The translations under genes and the position numbers were made by a program. Source: Coriobacteriaceae bacterium AF08-21 (lineage in GTDB: Bacteria; Actinomycetota; Coriobacteriia; Coriobacteriales; Coriobacteriaceae). Taken from it: 64,000 nucleotides of DNA. Below, in pieces: positions 52,835-62,015 of the stretch; within the stretch, counting starts at the first letter, position 1, and each line of letters opens with the position of its first letter. The notes beneath the pieces are model-generated. The model ran no database searches and had not been told where the DNA came from. It saw only the letters and a program-made list of their open reading frames with translations. The stretch lies in contig JAQCQR010000011.1 in NCBI GenBank assembly GCA_027687465.1, positions 23,037 to 87,036 on the forward strand, written 5' to 3'.

Positions 52835-53617
52835 CTAGAAGTCCAGCCTCACAGGGATGCCTTGGCTGGCCATATACTCCTTCACCTGGCGAATGCTGAA
52901 GGTTCCAAAGTGAAAGACGCTGGCCGCCAGTACGGCGTCGGCTTCGCCCTCGATCACGCCCTCGGCAAAATGCTCGAGCGTGCCCACGCCGCCGCTCGCG
53001 ATGACGGGAATCGACACCGCGCGCGCCACGGCGCGGGTGAGCGCCAGGTCAAAACCAGCCTTGGTGCCGTCGCGGTCCATGCTGGTGAGCAAGATCTCGC
53101 CGGCGCCGCGACGGGCCGCCTCCTCGGCCCACGCCACCGCGTCGATACCCGTGGCATTGCGGCCTCCCGCGGTAAAGACCTCCCACTTGTCGGCATCCGG
53201 CTGCCCAGGCAGGCCGACGCGCTTGGCATCGATCGCCACGACCACGGCCTGGCTGCCAAACGCCGCGGCAGCTTGGCTGATCAGCGATGGGTCGCGCACA
53301 GCGGCAGAGTTGAGCGATACCTTGTCGGCACCGGCCGCCACCATCGTTCGCATGCCCGCAAGGTCGCGAAAGCCACCGCCCACGGCGTAGGGAATGGCGA
53401 GCTCCTCGGCCGCATGCGCCGCCATCTCGATGGTCGTCGCACGGTTGTCGCTCGTGGCAGTGATGTCCAGGAACACGACCTCGTCCGCACCTTCGCGATC
53501 GTAGGCACGGGCAAGCTCCACCGGATCGCCCGCATCGCGCAGGCTCACAAAGTTGACGCCCTTGACCACGCGGCCGTCCTTAACGTCCAGGCAGGGAATG
53601 ACGCGTTTGGTAAGCAT
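52835..53617 (-). CDS. hisF: Imidazole glycerol phosphate synthase subunit HisF
   Basis: HisF is the cyclase half of the IGP synthase; with HisH it converts PRFAR and glutamine-derived ammonia to IGP and AICAR. The 260-residue TIM barrel starts [20 protein letters not shown] with catalytic Asp11. It continues with [11 protein letters not shown] and the phosphate-binding VGGGFR, then [10 protein letters not shown]; the second catalytic Asp is in [10 protein letters not shown]. It lies three bases after hisA and before the 94-base hairpin. Confidence 0.98.
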   Translation of the reverse strand: MLTKRVIPCLDVKDGRVVKGVNFVSLRDAGDPVELARAYDREGADEVVFLDITATSDNRATTIEMAAHAAEELAIPYAVGGGFRDLAGMRTMVAAGADKVSLNSAAVRDPSLISQAAAAFGSQAVVVAIDAKRVGLPGQPDADKWEVFTAGGRNATGIDAVAWAEEAARRGAGEILLTSMDRDGTKAGFDLALTRAVARAVSIPVIASGGVGTLEHFAEGVIEGEADAVLAASVFHFGTFSIRQVKEYMASQGIPVRLDF

Positions 53618-53620
53618 GGG

Positions 53621-54364
53621 CTACTCCTCCCCTCGCGCGGCGGCCAACGCCTGTACCAGCGTAAAGTTGCCCTCGTAGAGCGCGCGACCGGTGATGGCGC
53701 CCTCAATAGCGCCCTCGCCCACTGCGGCGAGCGCACGGATATCGTCGAGCGTCGAGATGCCGCCCGACGCCACAACGGGAAAGCCCGCGACCTCGGCCAC
53801 GTGGCGATATGCTGCCACGTCGATGCCCGTCTGCATACCGTCGCGCGCGATATCGGTATACACCAGATGTTTAAAGCCCAGCTCCGTGAGCTGCGCCACG
53901 GCATCGTCGAGCGCCACACCCGCACCGTCGCGCCAACCGTTCACCTTGACCTGGCCGTCACGGGCGGCAATATCTGCCACCAGCAGCTCGCCAAAGCCTT
54001 GGGCCGCCACCTCGGCAAAACCCGGCTCAGTCACCAGCACGGTGCCCAGTGCGATGCGACGCGCGCCGTAGCCGGCCAGCTCGTCGATGCGCGCGAGCGA
54101 GCGAACGCCGCCGCCCACGTCCACCGACAGACCGTCGACGCCGCAGATGGCCTCGATCGCCGCCGAGTTGGCAGCGCACGCGTCCTCGTCCTCGCCAAAG
54201 GCAGCGGACAGGTCGACGACGTGCACCCAGCTCGCACCCTGCTCGGCAAAGGAGCGAGCAACGGCCACGGGGTCGTCGGAATATACCTTGCAGCGGCTCC
54301 GGTCGCCGCGCTCCAGGCGCACGACCTTGCCGCCGATCAAATCGATTGCAGGAAACAGGATCAT
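53621..54364 (-). CDS. hisA: ProFAR isomerase HisA
   Basis: HisA isomerises ProFAR to PRFAR, the step before the HisHF synthase. The 247-residue TIM barrel starts MILFPAIDLIGGKVVRLERG, with the catalytic Asp in PAIDLIGG. VDVGGGVRS and ASGGISTLDDI form the two phosphate sites, and the second Asp is in YTDIARDGMQTG. The start overlaps the hisH stop by four bases (ATGA). Confidence 0.98.
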   Translation of the reverse strand: MILFPAIDLIGGKVVRLERGDRSRCKVYSDDPVAVARSFAEQGASWVHVVDLSAAFGEDEDACAANSAAIEAICGVDGLSVDVGGGVRSLARIDELAGYGARRIALGTVLVTEPGFAEVAAQGFGELLVADIAARDGQVKVNGWRDGAGVALDDAVAQLTELGFKHLVYTDIARDGMQTGIDVAAYRHVAEVAGFPVVASGGISTLDDIRALAAVGEGAIEGAITGRALYEGNFTLVQALAAARGEE

Positions 54365-55062
54365 CGGCCGGCCTCCTCGACGATGTTGACGAAGTTCTTA
54401 AGGATGCGCTGACCAAGCGCGGAGGATTTCTCGGGATGGAACTGGCAGCCCCACACGTTGCCGCGACGCACGATGCACGGGAAACTCCGCGTGTAGTGTG
54501 TGCGCGCCAAAACATCAGCGGCATCGGCGTCGTCGGTCACCGCGTAGCTGTGAGTGAAGTACATGTTGGCGCCCTCGGCAAAACCGGTGAGCAGCGGGTC
54601 GGCAGCACCGGCGGGCGTCATGTGCACCTGGTCCCAGCCCACGTGCGGCACCTTCAGACGACTCGATTCCAAGCGCGTACACGAACCGCGCATGATACCC
54701 AGGCCATCGACCCAGGGGCCGCCAGCCTGCTCGGGGGTGCCGCCATCCGCGGCCACGCCCTCGTCCGCAGGCACGCCCTCGTTGCCGCGCTCAAAAAAGA
54801 GCTGAAGACCCAGGCAGATGCCGAGCAGCGGAGTTCCGGCGACAACGGCACCGAGCACCGCGTCCGCCTCGCCGCTCTGGCGCATAAAGGCGATCGCGTC
54901 ATAGAACGCGCCCACACCCGGGATGACCAGGCCGTCGGCGTCGCGGATCTGCTCCGGATCATCCGACGTACAGGCGGCGGCACCGGCGCGCGCAAGTCCG
55001 CGCACGACGCTCGACAAGTTGCCCTTGTGGTAGTCGACCACCACGATCTTCGGTTCGCCCAC
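54361..55062 (-). CDS. hisH: Imidazole glycerol phosphate synthase subunit HisH
   Basis: HisH is the glutaminase that supplies ammonia to HisF. The 233-residue product starts at a GTG with GGAGGAGGGG upstream; no ATG is better placed, and the longer frame is shadow. The triad is Cys in GICLGLQLFFE, His in CQFHPEKS and the following Glu. Residues 100-125 carry an Ala/Gly-rich insertion (EGVPADEGVAADGGTPEQAG) that most HisH proteins lack. It is coupled to hisA by a four-base overlap. Confidence 0.96.
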   Translation of the reverse strand: MGEPKIVVVDYHKGNLSSVVRGLARAGAAACTSDDPEQIRDADGLVIPGVGAFYDAIAFMRQSGEADAVLGAVVAGTPLLGICLGLQLFFERGNEGVPADEGVAADGGTPEQAGGPWVDGLGIMRGSCTRLESSRLKVPHVGWDQVHMTPAGAADPLLTGFAEGANMYFTHSYAVTDDADAADVLARTHYTRSFPCIVRRGNVWGCQFHPEKSSALGQRILKNFVNIVEEAGR

Positions 55063-55087
55063 GCGACCCCTCCTCCTCGTCTTGTCC

Positions 55088-55128
55088 AAAACCACCACAA
55101 AGGGGACAGGCACCTTCGTAGTGGTTTT
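55088..55128. repeat. Inverted repeat between hisB and hisH
   Basis: AAAACCACCACAAAGG (55088-55103) pairs with CCTTCGTAGTGGTTTT (55113-55128) with two mismatches around GGACAGGCA. The loop core also appears, reversed, in the repeat at 40817-40858. Confidence 0.6.
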
Positions 55129-55141
55129 ACCTTTGTAGCGG

Positions 55142-55729
55142 TTACAGCGAGCCCTTGGTGCTGGGGATGCCCTGCACGCGGGGATCGAGCTCGCAGGCGT
55201 GGCGCATCGTGCGGCCCACGGCCTTAAAGGCGGCCTCGATAATGTGATGCGAGTTACCACCCGCCAGTTCGCGAACGTGCAGCGTGAGCTTGGCATCGCG
55301 CGCGAAGGCGTAGAAGAACTCGACGGCCAGCTCGGTATCAAAGCTGCCCACGCGCTCGGTGGGCACGGGCAGCTCGCAGTAGGCCTGCCCGCGGCCCGAA
55401 ATATCAACAGCAGCCATCACAAGCGTCTCGTCCATGGCGATCGCCGCGTCGGCAAAGCGCGTAATGCCCGCCTTGTCGCCCAGCGCCTGACAAAACGCCT
55501 CGCCCAGCACAATACCCGTGTCCTCGACGGTGTGGTGCGCATCGACCTCCACGTCGCCCACCGCATGCACCGTCAGATCGAACAGACCATGGCGGCCAAA
55601 GGCGTTGAGCATGTGGTCGAAAAACGGCACGCCGGTCGAGATATCGCACACGCCGGATCCATCCAGGTCGAGTTTGACGACAATGTCGGTCTCGCCCGTC
55701 TTGCGGGTTACCTCGGCATAGCGGTCCAT
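55142..55729 (-). CDS. hisB: Imidazoleglycerol-phosphate dehydratase
   Basis: HisB dehydrates IGP to imidazole-acetol phosphate. The 195-residue product has the paired manganese sites: GVPFFDHMLNAFGRHG, VDAHHTVEDTGIVLGE, then AGGNSHHIIEAAFKA and GRTMRHAC. It is the monofunctional form without the phosphatase domain, so histidinol phosphatase must be separate. The gene begins one base after the hisC stop; its site overlaps that stop (GGAGATGTAG). Confidence 0.98.
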   Translation of the reverse strand: MDRYAEVTRKTGETDIVVKLDLDGSGVCDISTGVPFFDHMLNAFGRHGLFDLTVHAVGDVEVDAHHTVEDTGIVLGEAFCQALGDKAGITRFADAAIAMDETLVMAAVDISGRGQAYCELPVPTERVGSFDTELAVEFFYAFARDAKLTLHVRELAGGNSHHIIEAAFKAVGRTMRHACELDPRVQGIPSTKGSL

Positions 55730-56845
55730 CTACATCTCCTCCTTCACCAGCGCGGCAAACGCGACCAGCACCTCGTCGTTTTCCTGCGGGGTGCCCACGG
55801 TAATGCGCAGGCAGTCCGCGAGCCCCGGCGCGTAGCTAAAGTCGCGCACCAGAATCGAATACTCGTCGCGCAGACGCTCGCGCACGCGCGTGGCATGCGG
55901 CGTGCGCACGAACACAAAATTCGCCGCGCTCGGCCATGCCTCCACGGGCATGCCCTCGGCAGCCATTGCGCGCAGGGCGCACAACTCGCGCTCGCGCTCG
56001 GATGCGACCTGCGCCACCACGGGTGCATACGCATCACGGGCACGCACGCAGGCAAGCGCTGCGGCCTGGCTCAGCACATTGACCGAATAGATCTGGCGAA
56101 TCGCCGCGAACACATCGATGACCTCGGGCGCCGCGATCACATAGCCCAGACGCGTGCCGGCGGCGCCGAACGCCTTGGACAGCGTGTGCAGAATCACCAG
56201 GTTGGGATGCTCGGCGATAAGGCCTTGCGCCGTGGTTGCCGCGCCAAACGAATCGTCGGCAAACTCAACATAGGCCTCGTCGACCATCACCATGCCGGGG
56301 CATGCATCGCACAGGGCCGCGACAAAGTCGAGCGGCACCACATCGCCCGTGGGATTATTGGGCGAGGTCACGATTGCCAGGTTGCACTCGGGCGCCGCTG
56401 CGAGCACAGCCGCTTGGTCGAGCTCAAAGGTCGCCGGGTCGCGCCACACATCGCGCACTTCAGTCTGGCACAGAGACGCAAAGAACGCATACTCACTAAA
56501 GCACGGCGGGCAGTTGAGCAGGGTCCTCCCCGCGCCGCCAAACGCCAGCAGGCAGTTATAGAGCAGCTCGTCACCGCCGTTGCCCACGCAGATATTCTCG
56601 CGCGTCACGCCATGCCAGGCAGCAAGCTCGTCGCGCAGGTCGTTGGACATGGGATCGGGATAGCGGTTGAGCGGTGTGGCGGCAAGCGCCGCATCAACCG
56701 CCTCGCGCACGCCGACCGGCACGGGATAGGTGTTCTCGTTTGCCGAAAGGTTGATGCGCGTGGGTGTAAAGTTGGGATCGTAGGGCTCAATGCCGGCCAA
56801 GTAGGGCTGGACGAGCTCCTTCATGCGCGGCGTCAGCTCGGCCAT
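55730..56845 (-). CDS. hisC: Histidinol-phosphate aminotransferase
   Basis: HisC transfers the amino group from glutamate to imidazole-acetol phosphate with PLP. The 371-residue product is a fold-type I aminotransferase: NLSANENTYPVPVG, GNGGDELLYNCLLAFG, SPNNPTGDVV, MVDEAYVEF, and the PLP Lys in LHTLSKAFGAAGTRLGY. The length is typical. GGAGGCCTAAC precedes the ATG, one base after the hisD stop. Confidence 0.97.
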   Translation of the reverse strand: MAELTPRMKELVQPYLAGIEPYDPNFTPTRINLSANENTYPVPVGVREAVDAALAATPLNRYPDPMSNDLRDELAAWHGVTRENICVGNGGDELLYNCLLAFGGAGRTLLNCPPCFSEYAFFASLCQTEVRDVWRDPATFELDQAAVLAAAPECNLAIVTSPNNPTGDVVPLDFVAALCDACPGMVMVDEAYVEFADDSFGAATTAQGLIAEHPNLVILHTLSKAFGAAGTRLGYVIAAPEVIDVFAAIRQIYSVNVLSQAAALACVRARDAYAPVVAQVASERERELCALRAMAAEGMPVEAWPSAANFVFVRTPHATRVRERLRDEYSILVRDFSYAPGLADCLRITVGTPQENDEVLVAFAALVKEEM

Positions 56846-56846
56846 G

Positions 56847-58268
56847 TTAGGCCTCCTCGCCGGTCGCGCTAGCGGAAGCCAGGTCCACGCCCTCGACGAC
56901 CGTCGCGGTCGTATCGCCCGGCCAGGCGACCTTGGTCAGGTCGGCCGCGGCGAGCGACTCGGCACTCACGGCATCATCGCCCTGTTCCAGCACACGGCGA
57001 CGCAGTGCGGCGGAAAGCGCGTGTGCCCACAGGCCCTCGGCCTCGGCCAGGCGCTGCGTAGCGGGAGCGTCGGAGAGCAGACCCTCGGGCGTATAGCAAA
57101 TGACGCTCGAGCGCTTAACGAACTCTTCGACCGAAAGCGGGTTGGAGAACATGGCCGTGCCGCCGGTCGGCAGCGTGTGATTGGGGCCGGCAACATAATC
57201 GCCGAGCGGCTCGGAGCTCCAGGCGCCCACAAAGATGGCGCCGGCGTTGCGAATACCGCCGAGCCAGCCCATCGCATCCTTGCAGTGCAGCTCCAGGTGC
57301 TCGGGCGCCACGGTGTTCACGGCCTCGACGGCGGCAGCCATGTCGGCGGCGACCACGATGGCGCCTTCGTTATCGAGCGAAGCGCACGTAATCTCGGCAC
57401 GCGGGGACTGCGCTACCAGAATGTCGATACCCGCCTCGACCTCACGCGCAAACTGCTCGTCGCAGGTCACCAGATAGCAGGCCGCCAGCGGATCGTGCTC
57501 GGCCTGAGCCATCAGGTCGGCCGCGACCACCATAGGCTTGGCCGTGGCATCGGCCAGCACGCAGACCTCGGAGGGACCGGCGACCATGTCGATACCCACG
57601 TCACCCGAGACAATCTGCTTGGCAGCGGCAACAAAGGCGTTGCCCGGGCCGGTGATTTTGTCGACGCGCGGAATGGTCTCGGTACCGTACGCCAGCGCGG
57701 CCACGGCCTGGGCGCCGCCCACCATATAGATTTCGTCCACGCCGCCGAGCTTGGCCGCCGCGAGCGTATACGGGCTAATCAGTCCATCCTTTTGCGGCGG
57801 GGTCACCATGACCACGCGCTCAACGCCGGCAACCTTGGCGGGAATGGCGTTCATAAGCACGGTGGAAGGGTACTGCGCGCGACCGCCCGGCACGTAGATG
57901 CCGGCCGCAGCAAGCGGGGTCACCTTAACGCCGAGCATCGTGCCGTCCGGGCGCGTGGTAAACCAGCTCTGCTCGACCTCGCGCTGGTGGAACTCGCGAA
58001 TCTGGCGCGCAGCCTTTTCGAGCGCGGCGACAAAAGCGGGATCGAGGCCTTCGAGCGCGGCATCGATCTGCTCTTGCGGAAGACGGAAGCTCTGCAGCTC
58101 AACACCGTCAAAACGCTGGCAGTAATCGCGCACCGCGGCATCGCCGTTGGCACGCACGTTGGCCACGATATCGCGGGCGGCGTCGACGATGTTTTGCGGC
58201 AGCACGCCCTTGCGGTTGAGCTGGTTGGTAACGAGGCGCTCACCGGGAGCAAGCTTGATGGTCTTCAT
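56847..58268 (-). CDS. hisD: Histidinol dehydrogenase
   Basis: HisD makes the last two oxidations, histidinol to histidine, with NAD and zinc. The 473-residue product has [48 protein letters not shown], the zinc-binding and catalytic stretch [14 protein letters not shown], and [19 protein letters not shown]. The length is a little above the usual 430 because of the C-terminal extension. AGGGGATACCGAA precedes the ATG. It lies 105 bp after hisZG, a gap without features. Confidence 0.97.
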   Translation of the reverse strand: MKTIKLAPGERLVTNQLNRKGVLPQNIVDAARDIVANVRANGDAAVRDYCQRFDGVELQSFRLPQEQIDAALEGLDPAFVAALEKAARQIREFHQREVEQSWFTTRPDGTMLGVKVTPLAAAGIYVPGGRAQYPSTVLMNAIPAKVAGVERVVMVTPPQKDGLISPYTLAAAKLGGVDEIYMVGGAQAVAALAYGTETIPRVDKITGPGNAFVAAAKQIVSGDVGIDMVAGPSEVCVLADATAKPMVVAADLMAQAEHDPLAACYLVTCDEQFAREVEAGIDILVAQSPRAEITCASLDNEGAIVVAADMAAAVEAVNTVAPEHLELHCKDAMGWLGGIRNAGAIFVGAWSSEPLGDYVAGPNHTLPTGGTAMFSNPLSVEEFVKRSSVICYTPEGLLSDAPATQRLAEAEGLWAHALSAALRRRVLEQGDDAVSAESLAAADLTKVAWPGDTTATVVEGVDLASASATGEEA

Positions 58269-58373
58269 TTCGGTATCCCCTATCGGTCGAGGTTGTGTTC
58301 GAAAAACGAGAGGCCGGACGGCGGCACCAGTCGGCCCGCAGCCCAGACGTTGGGGCGCCCGTGCGTGCTCGCG

Positions 58374-60089
58374 CTATTGTGCCGAGCCCGCAACGGGCTC
58401 AAAATGCTTGTCCTTCACGGCTGCCGCCAAGCGATCTGCCAGATTGCGTACGCGCGGATCCAGACGTGCGGCACCCGGATTGACAAAGAAGCGGGCCGTG
58501 CAGTCCATGATGCGACCAGTAATAACGAGGTCGTTATCGCGCAGCGTGGCGCCCGTGGCGGTAATATCCACGATGCGATCGGTCATGCCGACGATGGGGC
58601 CCAGCTCGATGTTGCCGTGCAGCGAAACGATGTCGGCGTTCACGCCGCGCTCGGCATACCAGGTGCTCGCGATGCGCGGATACTTGGTGGCCACGCGAAG
58701 CGACCCGCGACGGGCATAGTTGCGCTCGGCCTGACCAGCGCGCCACGCGGGCTCTGCCTCGATAAACGCGCACAGGCCGTAGCCCAGATCAACCAGCTGC
58801 AGCAGGTTGAGGTCTGCCTCGATAAGCGAGTCCCAACCGCAGATGCCGCAGTCGGCACCGCCACAGCCCACAAAAGCGGGCGCGTCGCTGGGACGCACGA
58901 TGACAAACTCGATATCGCCGACCGTGCCCTCGCCGGCACGCGTGTCGCGGCCGCGCACGATCAGGTGACGGCCGGGGTCGCGCAACTCAGAGACGTCTAA
59001 GCCCGCGGCCTCGAGCACGTCGAGCGTATCGGCCTTGAGCGAGCCCTTGGGCACGGCGATGCGTAGCGGGCCCTCGGCGCCACGGCCCACGGCGTGGTCG
59101 CCATCGGGGGCGGCGTCCTCGGCCGAGGTGCGCGCGGCCTCCAGACGCTCGAGCGAAAAGGCGAAACCCGCCGCCGGCACCTCGATGCCGTCGCCAAATG
59201 CGCCGGTAAAGATGGAGTCGTAGCGGCCGCCCGAACCGACCGGGTCAGGCAGGCCGCCGGCATAGGCCTTAAAGACCAGGCCCGTGTAGTAATCGAAAGA
59301 GTTCATGATGGAGAAGTCGAACGACAGCACCTGGGCGTCCCCGGGAGCCAGGCCCTCGACCAGGGCACGCAGCTCACTCGTGAGCGGCGCGACGATGCCC
59401 GCCGCCGCCAGCAGCACATCGACGCGGTCGAGTACCTCGGCGCCGCCGTGCAAGCGCGGCAGCTCGCTAATGGCAACCTTGACGGCATCGGACTCGGCGC
59501 TTGCCGCCACGCGGGCATCGAGGCCCACAAAGTCGTTGGCGTGCACGCAGCGCAGGGCCTCGGCAGCCAGCTCGCGATCCTCGCACGCCGCGAGCAGCTC
59601 CTTAAACGGACGCACGCTACCTGCGATAATGCGCGCATCGGTCAGCGCCAGCTTGCGCACCGCCTCGGCCACGAGCGAGACAATCTCGACATCGCCCGCG
59701 GTGTCGCCCGCACCGATAAGCTCAAAGCCCAGCTGTGTAAACTGGCGCGAGCCGCCGGCATTGCGCTGGCACTCACGAACCACCGGCGCCTCGTAGCGAA
59801 GGCGTAGGGGCAGGTCGGCCGCGCGCATGCGGGTCGAAACCAGACGCACGATCGGCAATGTGTTGTCGGGACGGACCACCAGCAGGCGACCGTCGTCATC
59901 AAAGAGCTTAAACGGCGTGTCCGCAATGCGGCCGCCTTCCTCGAGCGAACCCTTGTCCTCGAGCAGCGGCGTCTCGACCGGAAGGTAATGATGCTCCCTG
60001 AAGCAACCCTTCACCGTACATGCGATCTCCTCGCGCGCCTGAGCCTCCTCGGGCAATATGTCCCGGAATCCCCACGGTGTGGCCGTCAT
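58374..60089 (-). CDS. hisZG: HisZ-HisG fusion, ATP phosphoribosyltransferase
   Basis: The first 335 residues are HisZ, the regulatory subunit derived from histidyl-tRNA synthetase: WGFRDILPEEAQAREEI, VVRPDNTLPIVRLVSTRM, ECQRNAGGSRQFTQLGFELI and DPVGSGGRYDSIF. Residues about 341-571 are the short form of HisG: LRIAVPKGSLKADTLDVL, IVRPSDAPAFVGCG, GCGGADCGICGWD, RVATKYPRIASTW and IVDITATGATLRDNDL. Together they catalyse and control the first step of the pathway. The two halves are normally separate genes. GAGGAGGCTCACCAG precedes the ATG. It is the first gene of the operon. Confidence 0.93.
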   Translation of the reverse strand: MTATPWGFRDILPEEAQAREEIACTVKGCFREHHYLPVETPLLEDKGSLEEGGRIADTPFKLFDDDGRLLVVRPDNTLPIVRLVSTRMRAADLPLRLRYEAPVVRECQRNAGGSRQFTQLGFELIGAGDTAGDVEIVSLVAEAVRKLALTDARIIAGSVRPFKELLAACEDRELAAEALRCVHANDFVGLDARVAASAESDAVKVAISELPRLHGGAEVLDRVDVLLAAAGIVAPLTSELRALVEGLAPGDAQVLSFDFSIMNSFDYYTGLVFKAYAGGLPDPVGSGGRYDSIFTGAFGDGIEVPAAGFAFSLERLEAARTSAEDAAPDGDHAVGRGAEGPLRIAVPKGSLKADTLDVLEAAGLDVSELRDPGRHLIVRGRDTRAGEGTVGDIEFVIVRPSDAPAFVGCGGADCGICGWDSLIEADLNLLQLVDLGYGLCAFIEAEPAWRAGQAERNYARRGSLRVATKYPRIASTWYAERGVNADIVSLHGNIELGPIVGMTDRIVDITATGATLRDNDLVITGRIMDCTARFFVNPGAARLDPRVRNLADRLAAAVKDKHFEPVAGSAQ

Positions 60090-60124
60090 CTGGTGAGCCT
60101 CCTCATGCTGTGTTTCATATAGAG

Positions 60125-60156
60125 CAGAAGACCGGCGTAGCTCCGCCGGTCTTCTG
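60125..60156 (-). other. Perfect 13-bp hairpin in the his leader
   Basis: CAGAAGACCGGCG (60125-60137) pairs exactly with 60144-60156, with a six-base loop, 36 bp before the hisZG start. No T run follows on either strand, so it is not a standard terminator. Position suggests a leader structure. Confidence 0.6.
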
Positions 60157-60258
60157 GGTACTTTAGCATACTAGAGTGCTTGCGGGGAAAATCCGTCGCA
60201 GCCGCTCACACCGTATTCATCTGGAAACATAGGGTAAGTTGCCGCAGCCCGACCCCAC

Positions 60259-61095
60259 CTAGGCGCCAATCGCACGACGATACTCTGCCATTACCTGCGC
60301 ATCGGCAGCTGCGGGGTCGGCAAAATAGCGCCCGTCATAGGTCTCGGCCGAAACAACTCCGCGATAGCCGCGCGCCACCAGCCTATCCAGGTCGGCGCGC
60401 ATATCGCGGTCGCCGTCACCCCAGGCAAGATGCGTCGTGCCATCTGCCGCAACATCGACAAAATGCACGTGGGCGACATCATCGCCAAGCAGATCGAAAT
60501 AATCGTCGATGGTATCCCCCGCCACCGCCATGGCGCCCATATCCAGACACGCCTTAAGTGCCGGATGGTCAACTGCCTCGATCATGCGCTTCGTGTCGGC
60601 CGCCGAGTTCACGATTATCGACTCAACCGGTTGTAGAGCCTCGAGCACCAGTCGCACGCCGCGTTCTCCCGCATGCTCGGCAATCGCACGCAGCATCGAG
60701 GCACTGCGACCCCACGCGTCCTCGATCGGCTCGTTCAAAAATGCCCAACCGCTCGAGACCATGACCTGCTCGGCTCCAAGTTCCGCCGCGATATCCACAA
60801 CGTTCTTAAAGTACGCGAGCGTGCGGGTACGCGCTTCATTCCCGCGCGCCGCGATATTCCACGGCTTGGAGTTGTTCTGTTCGGGACAAAGCCCCACAAT
60901 CCGAACTCCATACCGCTGTGACAGCTCCCGCACCTGCTCGATCGAATCGTATCCATGGCAATCGACATACAGATGCATCGCCCCGGTCCAAAGCTCGCAA
61001 CACGTGTAGCCCGAGGCCGCTGCCGAGGAAAAGAATTCCTCAAGGTCAAAATAACGATGGCTGATATTCATGACGGCAAGCTGCGGATACTCCAT
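60259..61095 (-). CDS. FrlC-like sugar (fructoselysine) 3-epimerase, TIM-barrel
   Basis: The 278-residue product is an AP-endonuclease-2-like TIM barrel. CCELWTGAMHLYVDC, RIVGLCPEQNNSKPWN, LEALQPVESIIVNSAADT, LDMGAMAVAGDTIDDYF, HVHFVDVA and SAETYDG match FrlC-type epimerases that act on psicoselysine/fructoselysine, especially the P-E-x-N and EALxPxES stretches. It lies downstream of a mannose-family PTS, after an attenuator-like hairpin. Sugar isomerases of other specificity cannot be excluded. The ATG at 61095 has AAAGG eight bases upstream; a GTG three codons earlier is poorer. Confidence 0.85.
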   Translation of the reverse strand: MEYPQLAVMNISHRYFDLEEFFSSAAASGYTCCELWTGAMHLYVDCHGYDSIEQVRELSQRYGVRIVGLCPEQNNSKPWNIAARGNEARTRTLAYFKNVVDIAAELGAEQVMVSSGWAFLNEPIEDAWGRSASMLRAIAEHAGERGVRLVLEALQPVESIIVNSAADTKRMIEAVDHPALKACLDMGAMAVAGDTIDDYFDLLGDDVAHVHFVDVAADGTTHLAWGDGDRDMRADLDRLVARGYRGVVSAETYDGRYFADPAAADAQVMAEYRRAIGA

Positions 61096-61112
61096 CTTGT
61101 CCACCTTTCGGC

Positions 61113-61147
61113 AAAAGGGCGCCGCAGCACAATGTGCGCGACGCCCC
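61113..61147 (-). terminator. Hairpin terminator or attenuator between IID and the epimerase
   Basis: GGGCG and CGCCC with intervening pairs GCACA and TGTGC form a stem followed on the minus strand by TTTT. It should reduce transcription of the epimerase gene relative to the PTS. Confidence 0.6.
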
Positions 61148-61178
61148 CTCTTATATTGTTTTAATTATGACGGATACC

Positions 61179-62015
61179 CTACTGGACACCAAGCACTCCA
61201 AAGAACGCGCCGGCGATACTCACGAGTAGGATCACGAGCATGATGAGCAGCGGATTCATCTTCTTCTTGAGCATGAGATAGACAATTCCAAACAGCCCCA
61301 TCGTGACAAAGCCCGGGAAGATTCCGTTGAGCAGCTCGGCGAGCGTCTGAGCGCCATCGCCCGCGCCGACCATGAGCGGAATGTCCACGGTGACCATCTC
61401 CATGGTCATAGCGCCGATCACCATGGCGCCCATGATAGAGGCCATCTTGACGATCGTGTCCATAATGCCCGATTCCTGGACCTTGCTGATCATGTCCGAG
61501 CCAAAGCGATATCCCACAAACGTCAGCAAGTAACGGATGATGTAGTGGGGGACGTTGAACACGAGCAGGAACAAAATCGGGCCAAGAATAGAGCCCTGCA
61601 GCGCCAGCGACGTGCCGACACCCGTTGCCAAAATTCGCAGCGTACCCCAGTAGAAGGCATCGCCCACGCCGGACAGCGGTCCCATCAAAGCAAGCTTGAC
61701 ATTAGAGATCGCGCTCGTGTCAAAGTTATCTTCGGTGGCGTTGACTTCTTCCATTGCGGCAGCAATGGACATGGGGAGCGTCGAGATGTACGGCGTGACG
61801 TTATAGAGCTCCATATGGCGCTTGAGTGCGGCCTTAAAGTCCGCATCCTGCGGATACAGCTTGCGAAGGATCGGCATAAGGGCCCACATAAAGCCGATAT
61901 GGCCCATACGCTCGTAGTTCCAGGAATGCTCATAGGGAATCGAGCGCCAGAACAGCTTCTTAAGGTCTGCGCGGGAAATCAGCCCGTCGTAAGAAGACTC
62001 AAACTTAAAACTCAT
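61179..62015 (-). CDS. PTS mannose-family component IID
   Basis: The 278-residue product is the IID membrane subunit: LFWRSIPYEHSWNYERMGHIG near the N-terminus, MGPLSGVGDAFYWGTLRIL in the middle, and membrane segments at 130-180 and 225-278. With IIC it forms the sugar channel. The start overlaps the IIC stop by 11 bp; ATG at 62015 has GGGAG upstream, whereas a longer frame lies within iiC. The exact sugar is not coded in the sequence, but the linked genes suggest an Amadori compound. Confidence 0.95.
   Translation of the reverse strand: MSFKFESSYDGLISRADLKKLFWRSIPYEHSWNYERMGHIGFMWALMPILRKLYPQDADFKAALKRHMELYNVTPYISTLPMSIAAAMEEVNATEDNFDTSAISNVKLALMGPLSGVGDAFYWGTLRILATGVGTSLALQGSILGPILFLLVFNVPHYIIRYLLTFVGYRFGSDMISKVQESGIMDTIVKMASIMGAMVIGAMTMEMVTVDIPLMVGAGDGAQTLAELLNGIFPGFVTMGLFGIVYLMLKKKMNPLLIMLVILLVSIAGAFFGVLGVQ

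Noticed and set aside
52283..54412. Very long plus-strand open frame opposite hisI, hisF and hisA
   Set aside because: Its protein is rich in His, Arg, Gly and Ala without any motif, and it lies wholly opposite well-conserved his genes. High-GC codon use on one strand leaves the other open. The same holds for 54049-55227, 55199-56872, 56823-59000 and 59094-59807.
60090..60258. T-box riboswitch in the his leader
   Set aside because: No GGGTGG-type T-box sequence or specifier stem is visible; only a simple 13-bp hairpin is present.
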